Shown: positions 16,747 to 25,791 of the stretch, piece after piece
How the letters are laid out: every line of letters starts with the position of its first letter
Numbering within the stretch: the stretch's first letter is position 1
Origin: Edaphobacter modestus
GTDB taxonomy: Bacteria > Acidobacteriota > Terriglobia > Terriglobales > Acidobacteriaceae
Reading direction: 5' to 3'
Length of the DNA: 64,000 nt
Assembly (NCBI RefSeq): GCF_004217555.1
Contig: NZ_SHKW01000001.1
Span: forward strand, 558,001 to 622,000
Made by a program: the position numbers and the translations under genes
The notes under the pieces: generated by a model
Told to the model about the DNA's origin: nothing
What the model saw: only the letters and a program-made list of their open reading frames with translations
The model's database searches: none

Positions 16747-17949
16747 TCAAGCTGAGGCAGGTAACGGAGACAGATGCTTGATGGGCCGAAATCCTTGGTG
16801 CCAGTGACGAAATGCATCTTCCAAGGTGCCGTTCAGTACATGAATGCGAACCTCGAGGAAGCTCTGAACGGTGCGGCGATTCCATCGTATCTGCTGCTTC
16901 TTCACCATTCGCTTGGCAACGATCTCGTTGACTGCAGACTCTACGAAGCCGGTTGAAATTCGCTGTCCGGCTCGGTAGCGCTTACCGTAGTTAGGCATGG
17001 AATCGGCGTTCAATTCCAAGTAGCGGATCATATCCAACAGCGCGTGCTGCAACTTCTTCAACGCTGATATGTGGTCGAAACACCGAGCTGCTGCCCACTG
17101 CCTAAGATGCACCAAGCCGATCAGTCCCTGTTGGAAATAACCATTCCAAAACTGCCACTTCGCGCGATTGAGCTCGGCCAATGCGTGGCTGCGAATCCCA
17201 TGATCCGCTACTGCGTTCACACCTTTCGCGAACTGCTGCAGGTTCGTAAACTTCATAGCAATGTGGAACCAATCCAGCACATGCTCTGCGTGTGGCGCAA
17301 CCTGCCGGTGAATGGCTCGTAACCCAGCATCGCCATCGGTCAGAACCGTCATCGATGTGCTTTCACTGGCTCCGCACTTCCGCAGTGCGAGGCCGACTGC
17401 ATTCATGGCCCCGGCACCTCCGTTGCGTACGAAGGCAAAGCGTGTAGCACGCCCTTCGCTAGTCAGCACCTTACCGGCAATGACTTCAAAGTTCCGCTCC
17501 GGTCGCTGATGTCGATTTCTCACGTACCCCCCATCCAAACCCACGACCAATCCACCGGGTGCGGTTGTCGAAGAGGCCGAGAAGACCTCTGCCGTCTTTT
17601 GAAGCCGTCTGCCTACCTTCATTGTCCGGTTGCGCACCGTGCCGGCCGTTGTCTGCGCAGGCAACGGCAACAACTCGCCGAGAAAGGCGGCAACCTTGCC
17701 AAACGGTAGCAACGCAGCCATCTTGGCGGTGAGATACCGCAACTCTGGAGTGATGGGATTCTTATTGGTGAAAAGCGAAGAGAAGGTACGCGCCTGCGCT
17801 TCTGAACAGGAACATGCATGCAATCGCCGGATGCGCATGTCAACATTGCCGTATACGGAGCGAAGAGTGGATTGATAATAGCCCTTGGTTCGAAATGCCT
17901 TCCCGCATCCGGAGCACAATCGAATGCTGACGCAATGCTCGCGCCCCAA
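16747..17949 (-). CDS. ISKra4-family transposase
   Basis: A 400-residue protein with the hallmarks of ISKra4 transposases. It has an N-terminal cysteine zinc-binding segment (CSGCGKAFRTKGYY), then VVGLDGGYVRNRHQRPERNF, VLTDGDAGLRAIHRQVAPHA, VLDWFHIAMKFTNLQQFAKG, and the conserved C-terminal block ISTGFVESAVNEIVAKRMVK ending in QIRWN. Catalytic acidic residues lie in the DGG, DGD and FVESAVNE blocks. The start is a weak TTG with no clear ribosome site; a stop lies 11 codons upstream, so the usual longer N-terminus may be lost. Terminal inverted repeats were not identified. It is inserted at the 3' end of a broken glycosyltransferase gene. Confidence 0.85.
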   Translation of the reverse strand: MGREHCVSIRLCSGCGKAFRTKGYYQSTLRSVYGNVDMRIRRLHACSCSEAQARTFSSLFTNKNPITPELRYLTAKMAALLPFGKVAAFLGELLPLPAQTTAGTVRNRTMKVGRRLQKTAEVFSASSTTAPGGLVVGLDGGYVRNRHQRPERNFEVIAGKVLTSEGRATRFAFVRNGGAGAMNAVGLALRKCGASESTSMTVLTDGDAGLRAIHRQVAPHAEHVLDWFHIAMKFTNLQQFAKGVNAVADHGIRSHALAELNRAKWQFWNGYFQQGLIGLVHLRQWAAARCFDHISALKKLQHALLDMIRYLELNADSMPNYGKRYRAGQRISTGFVESAVNEIVAKRMVKKQQIRWNRRTVQSFLEVRIHVLNGTLEDAFRHWHQGFRPIKHLSPLPASA

Positions 17950-17965
17950 TTGGCGAAGATTTGCG

Positions 17966-18410
17966 TCAACCTACGAGCACCTCCTGCTGGGCAACCAGCG
18001 CCTCTACCAACTCCGTTTGCTTTTTTAGCCGAATCGTAAGACGCGAACTCTCGGGCAAGCTTCTGCGCGCGAGCGCGGTATTCCGTCTTCGCGAGGATCT
18101 GGTCGACCGCATCGCGTATCTGCTCAGGCTTTGGCGTATCGGTGGCGAGATCGATGCCCGTCCTCATCCAGGTAACACCAGCAGCGACCTCCGGTTTGTC
18201 CTCGCTGTTGCTCACTACTACCATGGGCACACCAAGGCTGAGCGTTTGTATCACGGTTCCGTAGCTACCGAAGGCGATCAGCACATCCACATCGGGTAGG
18301 ATCTGGCCGAAGTTGATTTGCTCGAAATGTCTGCAAGTGGCGTCGTCAAGTGATGAAGCGGGAAACGATTTTGCGCGATCATGGAATGGGGTGGTGGTCT
18401 ATCATGCAAT
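17966..18410 (-). pseudogene. UDP-glycosyltransferase (MGT/UGT type), C-terminal fragment
   Basis: The minus strand encodes FGQILPDVDVLIAFGSYGTV, then LSLGVPMVVVSNSEDKPEVA and GVTWMRTGIDLATD. This is the UDP-sugar-binding C-terminal domain of macrolide-type glycosyltransferases, where the usual HGG motif reads FGS. A T6/A6 run at 18021-18026 shifts the frame; correcting it by one base continues SAKKQTELVEALVAQQEVLV to a stop at 17966, which looks like a natural C-terminus. The N-terminal acceptor domain is missing and homology fades near 18410. The ISKra4 transposase begins right after it. Confidence 0.65.
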
Positions 18411-18502
18411 GGCTACAGTTTAGGAATTAACAACACGCTTGGCTCTACGACCTGCGATCCTCCCAGTCTACCCACTCAACGGGATAGGTCGAGAGTAGGT
18501 GG

Positions 18503-18890
18503 TCACCGCTTCACCGATGGTTGCGAGAAGGTCTGCTCGCCGAAGCGAGTGAAGAGCCAAAGCGCTTCAGTTTGTCCTTGACGGATCCTTTCAGCAAAAC
18601 ACAACTTGATACTGGCGGCGTGTAGGGTATCGTCGAGCTCGCAGAGTGCATCGGCGGCGGTGACATCGACTCTGGTGACCCGGCTCTGCCGCGACCACGA
18701 CCCAGTGGACCCGGCGTCGGTGAGCTCGCAACGGCATCCAGCACGCGTTCGTGGAATAGATCGGCGTTCGCGAAGAACAGCGGTGCATCCCAACGGAACA
18801 ACATGCGGCCAGGAATCAAGCGCGGCTCCGGATACCGGGTGATGTCGTGATAGCCCTTAACACGCTCGACACGGCCGAGCACGGCCGCTT
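18503..18890 (-). pseudogene. SulP sulfate/bicarbonate permease, STAS-domain fragment
   Basis: The fragment reads VLGRVERVKGYHDITRYPEP, then LIPGRMLFRWDAPLFFANAD, VHWVVVAAEPVTRVDV, and ADALCELDDTLHAASIKLCF across frames. This is the C-terminal STAS domain of SulP anion transporters. At least two frame shifts occur near 18680-18715. The transmembrane part is missing; the upstream boundary coincides with the stop of the lipoprotein gene at 18893. Its position directly downstream of the Mla operon on the same strand may be chance or a deletion scar. Confidence 0.7.
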
Positions 18891-18892
18891 CC

Positions 18893-19495
18893 TCATTGTT
18901 CGTTTGCGACGCCCTTGAGGCCCTCGGACGCGAGGCGTCGCAAAAGGCGGCCAGCACTGGCAGCCAAGTCCCCAGGTAGCTCCCCTGAGACGGGCTCGCT
19001 AGCTCGCACCACCTGTGTATGGACCACGCGGTCGGTCCCAGTGATCTGAAACTCCACAGCCCCGATGAGTCGCGTCCCCCCCGCGGACTCCAGATCCCAG
19101 ACTAGGAGTGTCGCGGCTAGCGCGGGAGCGCGGCCGGCATCGACAAGGCGCATGTCCGGACTGGCCGCCACTTCGATGCGCAGTGCCGTGTCCAGATACC
19201 TGTCAGGAGCGGACGACCATCGCCAGACAGAGTCCTCGGCTATCTCACCATTCGGTTGCTGATGCAGTATACGGCGGCCGATGTGTCCGCGTGCTTGGGT
19301 ATCGAGCAGCCGGACAGCAGCGGCATTGGCCGCTTTGCTCACTTGCCTCGCTGGCTCGGGCGGTTGCGGCTCGAGCAGTTGCGGCTCGATCATGCGGGTG
19401 GGTGTCGTTTTGGGGCGCCGAAGATGACAGGCGACTGCGCCCAGGCAGACGACAGTGAGAAGGAGACAGCACACTAGTCGGGGCACCTGAATCAT
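18893..19495 (-). CDS. ABC-type transport auxiliary lipoprotein (PqiC/MlaB-locus type)
   Basis: A 200-residue protein whose signal peptide ends in a lipobox, LGAVAC, with Cys near residue 23. The mature part has a Pro-rich linker and then the PqiC-like fold: VWRWSSAPDRYLDTALRIEV, LVWDLESAGGTRLIGAVEFQ, ending in AASAGRLLRRLASEGLKG. Such lipoproteins partner MCE proteins and couple them to the outer membrane. Its ATG overlaps the mlaD stop by one base, so it is the last gene of the operon. Assignment rests on operon position plus fold-like pattern; direct sequence identity in this family is low. Confidence 0.75.
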   Translation of the reverse strand: MIQVPRLVCCLLLTVVCLGAVACHLRRPKTTPTRMIEPQLLEPQPPEPARQVSKAANAAAVRLLDTQARGHIGRRILHQQPNGEIAEDSVWRWSSAPDRYLDTALRIEVAASPDMRLVDAGRAPALAATLLVWDLESAGGTRLIGAVEFQITGTDRVVHTQVVRASEPVSGELPGDLAASAGRLLRRLASEGLKGVANEQ

Positions 19496-20457
19496 CAGCG
19501 TGTCACCTTAGTTGGCCGTAGACCATAAACCACCGACTCGGGTTGTTCCTGGAGCAGCCGCGCAAGTTCGCGCATCTCTTCGAGCGAATCCCGGATGGCA
19601 GGCATAGAACGTCGGAGATCGTCCGACGCAAGCTTGGAATTCTCCGACGCGTCGCGAGCTGCCTGGTTCACGGCCGGAAAGTCTGCTTCCTTAATCGCAG
19701 TGCGAGCCTCTTCAGAGAACTTGACCAAAGCCCCCTGGGTGCCGATTACCCCATCCATCTCGGACCTCATCTGCTCGATCTGCGTAGTTGTCGTTGCAAA
19801 AAACTTCCGCGAGTCGGCGCTGAGCGCTGGCAGGTTGCTCTCCTGCACAATGCGCTCTACATTGGTGAAGAATCGGTCACTTCGGTCGAGGCTATCGGGA
19901 ACCCTGGAAACAATATCCCTGAGAGTTTGCAGGGTCGCTTCCGTGCGATCCAAAATCGCAGGCAGCCGATCCTGCACAGATGCAACCATCGAGGGCATCG
20001 ACGGCACGTACGGCCGATTCGGTGTGAACCCAAGGTCCATCGATTTGGGGGGATTCTGTGGCACATCGAGCAGCAGGTACGCCTCCCCTGTCACCGGGTT
20101 GCCCACGATCCGGGCCCGAAGGCGGGGAAAGGTGCCTCCAATATCGGTAATCTGCCGGATCCCTTTGACATCTAGGCCAACAGTATTGAGGCGATCGAGA
20201 AACACCTCGAAGTTGATTTCGACGATGGTCCCGCGTGGGTCCACACGTAAACCTGTGATCTGGCCCATGGGCACGCCCCTGAACAGTACCGGGCTCGAGA
20301 CATCCAGGCCACTGACGTTCTCGGTTGTGTAGGTGACCATGCCGATCACGTCACGGCTCCTAAGCCGTTGAATGAAGAGCACAGCCGTGGCCAGGACGAC
20401 AACCACTGAGACAACGATGAAGAAGCCCAGACGCGCATAACTTTTCTCGACGGCCAT
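19495..20457 (-). CDS. mlaD: MlaD-family MCE lipid-binding protein
   Basis: A 320-residue protein: an N-terminal membrane anchor (FFIVVSVVVVLATAVLFIQ, residues 11-29), one MCE domain (about 39-118) containing VSGLDVSSPVLFRGVPMGQI, RVDPRGTIVEINFEV and ITDIGGTFPRLRARIVG, then a long helical tail. MCE rings form the periplasmic tunnel that moves phospholipids between membranes. GAGGAGGG precedes the ATG at 20457, clearly better than the upstream in-frame start. Only 4 bp separate it from mlaF, and it overlaps the lipoprotein gene. The coiled C-terminus is longer than in E. coli MlaD and resembles YebT/Mce types. Confidence 0.9.
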   Translation of the reverse strand: MAVEKSYARLGFFIVVSVVVVLATAVLFIQRLRSRDVIGMVTYTTENVSGLDVSSPVLFRGVPMGQITGLRVDPRGTIVEINFEVFLDRLNTVGLDVKGIRQITDIGGTFPRLRARIVGNPVTGEAYLLLDVPQNPPKSMDLGFTPNRPYVPSMPSMVASVQDRLPAILDRTEATLQTLRDIVSRVPDSLDRSDRFFTNVERIVQESNLPALSADSRKFFATTTTQIEQMRSEMDGVIGTQGALVKFSEEARTAIKEADFPAVNQAARDASENSKLASDDLRRSMPAIRDSLEEMRELARLLQEQPESVVYGLRPTKVTR

Positions 20458-20461
20458 TCGG

Positions 20462-21226
20462 TTACCCTCCTCGATTTGCGAACACGCCAGACGACGACCG
20501 CGTGAAGAAATCATGGACCAACGGAATCTCCGATTCATCCCGCAGTTTACGCGGGTCTCCCCGTGCCACAATCCCTTTCGCGGCCTTGTCCAGCACGATA
20601 CAGTTGTCAGCCACGAGAAAGATGCTCGCCAGCTCGTGGGTCACCATGATGACCGTGATCCCCAGATCGCGGCTAAGCGTAAGGATGAGTTGATCGAGCT
20701 CGACCGCCGAGATTGGGTCGAGTCCGGCGGACGGCTCGTCGAAGAACAGCAGATCGGCTTCGAGCATCAGGGCGCGGGCAATGCCGGCGCGCTTTTTCAT
20801 GCCACCCGAGATCTCGCCGGGAAGATGCTCGGCGAACGCACCAAGCCCGACGAGGTCGAGCTTCGCGTGGACGAGCTCACGCGCTGTCGCGCCGCGTATC
20901 GGGGTCCATGTGGTCAAGGGGAGCGCGAGGTTCTCCGCGAGCGTCATGGAGCTGAACAGCGCGCCCGACTGAAAGAGCACTCCGAATGGCGGCACGCCCT
21001 CGTAGCGGCTCGGCTCTCCAACGCCGTCGATATCGATTTGTCCGGCCTGGGGCTGCTCAAGCCCGATCAGATGTCGTAGCAGCGAGCTCTTGCCGCACCC
21101 TGATCCGCCGAGGATAGCGAAGATCGTTCCGCGCTCCACCTGGAACGTGGTGTGCTCCATGAGCACATGTGTCCCCCAACCGATGCGCAGATCGTCGACG
21201 GTGATGTGCGGCCTTGGTAGCGGCAT
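20462..21226 (-). CDS. mlaF: MlaF-type ABC transporter ATP-binding protein
   Basis: A 254-residue ATPase: Walker A GGSGCGKSS near residue 40, signature ISGGMKKRAGIARAL near 140 (the MKKR insertion after SGG is typical of MlaF), Walker B LLFFDEPSAGLDP and the switch His in VTHEL. It powers phospholipid transfer. The ATG at 21226 follows the mlaE stop by 2 bp; the frame remains open far upstream inside mlaE but that part is not a gene. It is the second gene of a four-gene operon. Confidence 0.93.
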   Translation of the reverse strand: MPLPRPHITVDDLRIGWGTHVLMEHTTFQVERGTIFAILGGSGCGKSSLLRHLIGLEQPQAGQIDIDGVGEPSRYEGVPPFGVLFQSGALFSSMTLAENLALPLTTWTPIRGATARELVHAKLDLVGLGAFAEHLPGEISGGMKKRAGIARALMLEADLLFFDEPSAGLDPISAVELDQLILTLSRDLGITVIMVTHELASIFLVADNCIVLDKAAKGIVARGDPRKLRDESEIPLVHDFFTRSSSGVFANRGG

Positions 21227-21228
21227 GT

Positions 21229-22353
21229 TCAGATTCCCATGAGTGCGAAGAATAACGTAAAAACTGCGCTGATCACAATCACGCTGAAGATGGCCAGCAC
21301 CACGGCGGTCGTCGTCCGGGCGCCGACTGCGGCGGCGCCTCCTCTCGTGAGCAGCCCCTGGCCACACGCGATCAACCCGATCGCGAGCGCTAGAAACGGA
21401 ACTTTGATGAGACCCGTGAGCAGATGACTGGCGGTGATCGCCTTCGCAGTCGCCTGAATATAAGCGTGGGGTGTCATGTTCGTCATAACGATGGTGGCCA
21501 CCAGGCCTCCGATGAGGGCCAGCACATCGCCAACCCAGGTCAAGAGCGGCACGGTGACGACGAGCGCGAGACAGCGGGGCAGGACCAACCATCTCACCGG
21601 GTCGAACCCCATGGATCGCAAAGCGTCGATCTCCTCCGACACCTTCATCGTGGCGATCTCCGACGCGAGACCAGCGCCTGATCGCCCGGCAACGACGATT
21701 GCGGTGACCAGCGGTCCGAGTTCTCGGAAATGGGCGACCACTACAAGTTCGGGGACATAGGTGACCGCACCGAAGCGCCCAAGTTGCGAGATGCCGAGAA
21801 GGCCGATGATGATGCCGACCAGCAGGTTGGCGGCGCTCGTGACCGGCAGCGCGTCTGCGCCGATCTCTTGAAACAGCCTCGGCAACGAACGCCAATCGAC
21901 CGAGCTCGGTGCGGCGGCCGCTCTCGGAACTGCGACGGCACAGCGACCGATGAAATCAAGTGCGTCGGTTGTCTTTCCAGGCAGCCGAGCCCCAAATGCG
22001 CCGATCAGCGTCAGCGGATTCATCGTTCGTGTCTGAGGCGCTGGGAGGACAACCCGGCGTTCGCGATAAAGCGCGATCAAGCGGGCCGCTTCGGGTTTAT
22101 GGCCTTCAACCACCGAGGCGTGCCGCCCATCCGCGTCCAGCCGATCGAGAAGCCGTGCCAGCAAAACTGCGCCCGTGCCGTCGATTCGATCGAGCTGCGC
22201 AAGGTCGACATCGACTGCGTAACATCCATTCAGGTCGGCCTCAGCGTTCTTGACTGCCTGCGTCACCGCCGTCACATGGGCCAAGTCAAACGGACCGGTA
22301 GGTGCTAGAGTCGCGTGGTCTCCTTCCCGGTCAACTCGAAGGGCAACACTCAT
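21229..22353 (-). CDS. mlaE: MlaE-type ABC permease with N-terminal STAS domain
   Basis: A 374-residue protein. Residues 1-105 form a STAS-like domain (TPTGPFDLAHV region, YAVDVDLAQLDRIDGTGAVL), corresponding to the separate MlaB subunit of proteobacteria. Residues 140-374 are the MlaE permease: SAANLLVGIIIGLLGISQLG, VVAGRSGAGLASEIATMKVS, EIDALRSMGFDPVRWLVLPR and several membrane helices. It is the first gene of the operon. The MlaB-MlaE fusion explains the absence of a stand-alone mlaB. The operon likely maintains outer-membrane lipid asymmetry. High-GC codon use resembles the rest of the operon. Confidence 0.92.
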   Translation of the reverse strand: MSVALRVDREGDHATLAPTGPFDLAHVTAVTQAVKNAEADLNGCYAVDVDLAQLDRIDGTGAVLLARLLDRLDADGRHASVVEGHKPEAARLIALYRERRVVLPAPQTRTMNPLTLIGAFGARLPGKTTDALDFIGRCAVAVPRAAAAPSSVDWRSLPRLFQEIGADALPVTSAANLLVGIIIGLLGISQLGRFGAVTYVPELVVVAHFRELGPLVTAIVVAGRSGAGLASEIATMKVSEEIDALRSMGFDPVRWLVLPRCLALVVTVPLLTWVGDVLALIGGLVATIVMTNMTPHAYIQATAKAITASHLLTGLIKVPFLALAIGLIACGQGLLTRGGAAAVGARTTTAVVLAIFSVIVISAVFTLFFALMGI

Positions 22354-22836
22354 TGCGCAAATCTCCCGAGTTCAGTTGGCCAGGGTAAAGCTTCCAGAGC
22401 CCGAAACCAGAGAGCATGCAGTACTTCGAGTTATATTTAGACGCGAAACGCCGGACTCTTCGAGCAACGATATGCTCGCGCAGCATAGCAATACCGACCG
22501 TTTGTCCTGCCTTGCATTCGTATTGAACGATGCGCAACTTAGGCCACCTGAAGATTCGGCAATGTCTGATACGGCTTTCAAAATATTGCTCGCAAAAGAT
22601 TAAGACCGTGTATCCAATTCTTGGCACTATCGGTTGCGTATTATACTGCAAGATTTGCCAAACCAGCAAAGATCTCGCAATATTCAGGATCCATGTTCCG
22701 CCCGCACTCCAGATACCGCAGGGGATGCGGGTGTTACGCACCCCGTTAATTTCCTAGCGCTCGACGATGTATGGGACCTCCGCCGTCTCCCGCGTCACAC
22801 ATACACCACATAAAATTGTGGCTTCGCAATCAGGAG
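22354..22836. other. Intergenic region upstream of the Mla operon
   Basis: About 480 bp of lower GC than its neighbours between mlaE and the SYLF gene. Open frames on both strands show no recognisable motif or ribosome site. It should hold the Mla operon promoter. Confidence 0.4.
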
Positions 22837-23409
22837 CTATGATTTTTTGTTGAGGTCGTCGTCCTTGTAGTACTTAGTACCCTGCAGCGTCAACTGGAGA
22901 GCGAGACCATTCTTAGTAATCTGGTAGACCCAAACACCCGGGGAGACCTCTACCGCTCCAGAGTACGCTGCGCCCGACGTGCCCGCCTTGGCCGCAGCGT
23001 CGGTTTGCGCGGAACCCGACCAGCCAGAATCCAGGAATTGGGCCAACGCTTTATCGTTTGCGAACACGAAGATCACCCGATAGTCCTTCACTCCCACACC
23101 CAGACCGCCGCCTGCCGAAACCATCTTCATGAAGATTTCCTGCTTGGTATTGGAGTTGACGGCAACTCCCGAGCCACGTGCCGTGCTCACCAGCAAGAGG
23201 TTCGTCCCCATGTTATTGAAAACGGCATATCCGGCAGCTTTTTGGATAGCGGGCTGAGCTGTGGGTTGCAGTTTGTACAATTCCTGCAGAGTTTGATCAG
23301 CCATCTTGCGAGTCTTTTCTCGTTTTTGATCGGGTGAGTCACCGGCACTTGCCAAACCGGTAGCAAACAGGATCACTGCAAGGGTTGAAGCGATCATTCG
23401 GAATCTCAT
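22837..23409 (-). CDS. SYLF (YSC84-like) lipid-binding secreted protein
   Basis: A 190-residue protein with signal peptide (MRFRMIASTLAVILFATGLA, cleavage near residue 23) and a SYLF domain: AGYAVFNNMGTNLLLVSTAR, GSGVAVN, MKMVSAGGGLGVGVKDYRVI and FVFANDKALAQFLDSGWSGS. SYLF proteins bind phosphoinositide or other lipids and occur in bacterial envelopes. AAGGAGG precedes the ATG at 23409; the in-frame upstream extension to 23448 lacks a ribosome site. Its position 0.5 kb upstream of the Mla operon on the same strand fits an envelope-lipid theme, although the gap argues against one operon. Confidence 0.9.
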   Translation of the reverse strand: MRFRMIASTLAVILFATGLASAGDSPDQKREKTRKMADQTLQELYKLQPTAQPAIQKAAGYAVFNNMGTNLLLVSTARGSGVAVNSNTKQEIFMKMVSAGGGLGVGVKDYRVIFVFANDKALAQFLDSGWSGSAQTDAAAKAGTSGAAYSGAVEVSPGVWVYQITKNGLALQLTLQGTKYYKDDDLNKKS

Positions 23410-23675
23410 AGATGCCTCCTTATCCTTCTGGAGTTGATTGCAGAGCACGTCACAACGTCAGGTCTGCCAGTAACCATTCCGATTAGCAGAACACGTTGGA
23501 ATGCGTTTTCCCACTGGCAGAATTACCAGTGGTTTGCGCACGACGTGCGCCGCGCTCAGCTCAAGGCGCGAGCGGGGCTAACTGCAGATCAGGACGTCTC
23601 AAATGACAACGCGTGCATTGCGATAGATTCTCACGTGAGTTCGATTCTTTCCGCAGTGCACAACGCCAGTGGAGC

Positions 23676-25142
23676 TTACGGCCGGTGCAGCGTCTTCCAG
23701 GTGAAGTCGTAACGGAACCCGAGAGCCGCTGCGTTGTAACCTCCCTTCCCTAGGGCGTCGGTGGTGTCTCCCAGCCTCGATTCAATAAACGCGTAGCCAG
23801 ATGGCGAGATGTGCCATTCAGCACCGAGGATTGCATATCTGGTCTTGAAGTCCGGGCTAATGAGGGGATTCACGTCGAAGGGAATGTAGTCATCAAAGCC
23901 AAGGACTGCTGAAAACTTTCCGAAGTTCAACCTGGAATACAGCTCAACTCCGTTCGCGGAAAATCCGGCCGCTAATTGGTTCGGTCCGCCTGTGGGGTCG
24001 GGAACGAACGCCAGGTCGCCTCTGACCTGCCGGACCCAGTCTGCTCCCCATTCAAGGTGCCGCCAGGTGCCTTTGCCTCCAAAGGCCCAGTAATCCGTGC
24101 CTCCATGGAGCACCGTCGTCGTAAGAACGTGATCGAAATAGGTCTTGGTGTAGGCGCCGCCGATCTGCAGTCCCGGAAGCACTTTGGCTTGGAAATTGAA
24201 GCCGAAGCCGTTGAAGGCCTGCGGGGTGTTCGCGGTGCGCAACTGCCCCTGCGCTCCGAAGTCGAAGATCTTGGCGAAGTTGAGATGATAGAGAATCGTC
24301 TGGTCGGCACGGGCGGTACCTGATTGCCCCCCGTCAGTGCCGGCAACATAAGTGGCGGTAGACTGACCGCCGAAGACGTTGAAGCGATCCGTCGTGTAAC
24401 TCGCTATGTCGTAGTGGGTGGAAAGCTGCTTGCCATAAGAGAGACGCCCAAATTTGCCGAGATCGACGCCAACAAAACCAAGGCGGGCGCCGAAGACGGG
24501 TTGAGTCGCTGTCTGCACTTCGCCGAAGCCAGACGCCGTGGTTGCGCCGACATTGAGCGAGGTTTCGCTCTGAACGAGGTTCACCCCCCATTCCGTGGTG
24601 CCAATTACCTTAACTGGTCCAAACGTTGTGAAATTAATGCCGACGCGGGTGGCATCGTCTTGTACTTCCGCTGGTCCGTTGGCTGGAATAGAGATGATGG
24701 TGCGAAGACTCCCATAGGGCTGGAAACCGCCTGTGTAGTCCACCGTCGGGTTGATCCCCGTTGTGGTGGTGGCCATCTGGGATTTTTCGTCTTCGGACTG
24801 AACCAGGGCCGCAGCGGTGGGCGCCGGTGCAGGGCTGGGCGCCGGTGCAGCGGCGCGGGAAGTACTTCCAGTCGCAAAGTCACCTCCGCAACCTTCCGAC
24901 ACCCAAACCCCCTGGTCGTCGTAGCCCCAGTTTCTGCCCAGGAGGCAGGCGGCCTCACCCGTTGGTCGCAACATCACGATGCCCGCACGCGTGTCGGCCG
25001 AGCATTGTTGTCGTTCTTTGCCTTTGGAAACGCAGCTTACAATGGACGAAACCGACGCCTCCACAAAGCTCTGTTGAGCATTTAGAACTGCAGCACACTC
25101 CAGGGCCATGGCTGCAGACACGAAGCATCTTCTTAGTTTCAT
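23676..25142 (-). CDS. Outer-membrane porin with N-terminal DUF3011 domain
   Basis: A 488-residue protein. A signal peptide is followed by a DUF3011-like cysteine module (IVSCVSKGKERQQCSADTRA, then ACLLGRNWGYDDQGVWVSEG and CGGDF; residues 30-90), an Ala/Pro linker (AAAPAPSPAPAPTAAA), and a porin-type beta barrel from about residue 140: GGFQPYGSLRTIISIPA, FGARLGFVGVDLGKFGRLSY, FGFNFQAKVLPGLQIGGAY. It ends in AALGFRYDFTWKTLHRP, near the aromatic terminus expected for Bam recognition. GGAGGG lies 3-4 bases before the ATG. DUF3011 has no known function; here it may bind peptidoglycan or sit as a periplasmic plug. Channel specificity is unknown. Confidence 0.8.
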   Translation of the reverse strand: MKLRRCFVSAAMALECAAVLNAQQSFVEASVSSIVSCVSKGKERQQCSADTRAGIVMLRPTGEAACLLGRNWGYDDQGVWVSEGCGGDFATGSTSRAAAPAPSPAPAPTAAALVQSEDEKSQMATTTTGINPTVDYTGGFQPYGSLRTIISIPANGPAEVQDDATRVGINFTTFGPVKVIGTTEWGVNLVQSETSLNVGATTASGFGEVQTATQPVFGARLGFVGVDLGKFGRLSYGKQLSTHYDIASYTTDRFNVFGGQSTATYVAGTDGGQSGTARADQTILYHLNFAKIFDFGAQGQLRTANTPQAFNGFGFNFQAKVLPGLQIGGAYTKTYFDHVLTTTVLHGGTDYWAFGGKGTWRHLEWGADWVRQVRGDLAFVPDPTGGPNQLAAGFSANGVELYSRLNFGKFSAVLGFDDYIPFDVNPLISPDFKTRYAILGAEWHISPSGYAFIESRLGDTTDALGKGGYNAAALGFRYDFTWKTLHRP

Positions 25143-25791
25143 GTTCCCTCCTTCGACGCGCCTGAGCCGTCATATCTGACCGGACCTGAGGCTTTCCAGA
25201 AAGGAGGCCAACCGTTTGCATGCGTGAGCTATGTCTGTGGAGAGGAGATATATGTCTGCAAGAGAGACACTCACGCCTTCCCATGAATGAAATTTAGGGG
25301 GATCCAGGGCCCGTGTCCGCACCTACCTTTTCCGCTCAACCATGTAAGACCGAAAGGCCTTCCAGTAGAAACCTAAGGTTCGGAGACCGTTGCGCGGTAT
25401 GGTAAGGTGGGGACTACCTGCTTGTCCACTGGCAAACTAACAGTCTCACCGGAGCAGGAAGACGTAAGCGAAGCAGTTCAGCCTGTTTCATGTAGGCGCA
25501 ATCTTTCCTCAGGGAACTACTTCGGTAAGTTCGGAGCTGTGTTGAACTTCAGAGTATGTTGCGGACAAACCGCCTAATCAGAAAATAATGGCATTTCACA
25601 TATGGAATAAGATTTTACCAAGCGAACAGTTAATCTTGACAGCTACCCCTTCCGACTCATAGAGTTCGCCGTCTTCTGAAACGCGAGAACAGCTTCCGTT
25701 CTTAGTTGACAAGCTTCCTCGGTCATCGCCCTTCAGGACAGGTTTGCAGTGCAAGCCTATGTGCCAAATCGTCTTAGTCACTCATTGAGGA
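25143..25791. other. Intergenic region between porin and ISNCY relic
   Basis: About 650 bp with only short, motif-free open frames. It contains the porin promoter region and probably the eroded flank of the ISNCY element. I recognise nothing else. Confidence 0.4.

Noticed and set aside
20462..21895. A 477-residue form of the MlaF ATPase
   Set aside because: The N-terminal 220 residues are out-of-frame reading of mlaE; the ATPase starts at 21226, two bases after the mlaE stop.
22331..22741. A 136-codon minus-strand frame upstream of mlaE
   Set aside because: No ribosome site, no motif, and it overlaps the mlaE start; likely promoter region.
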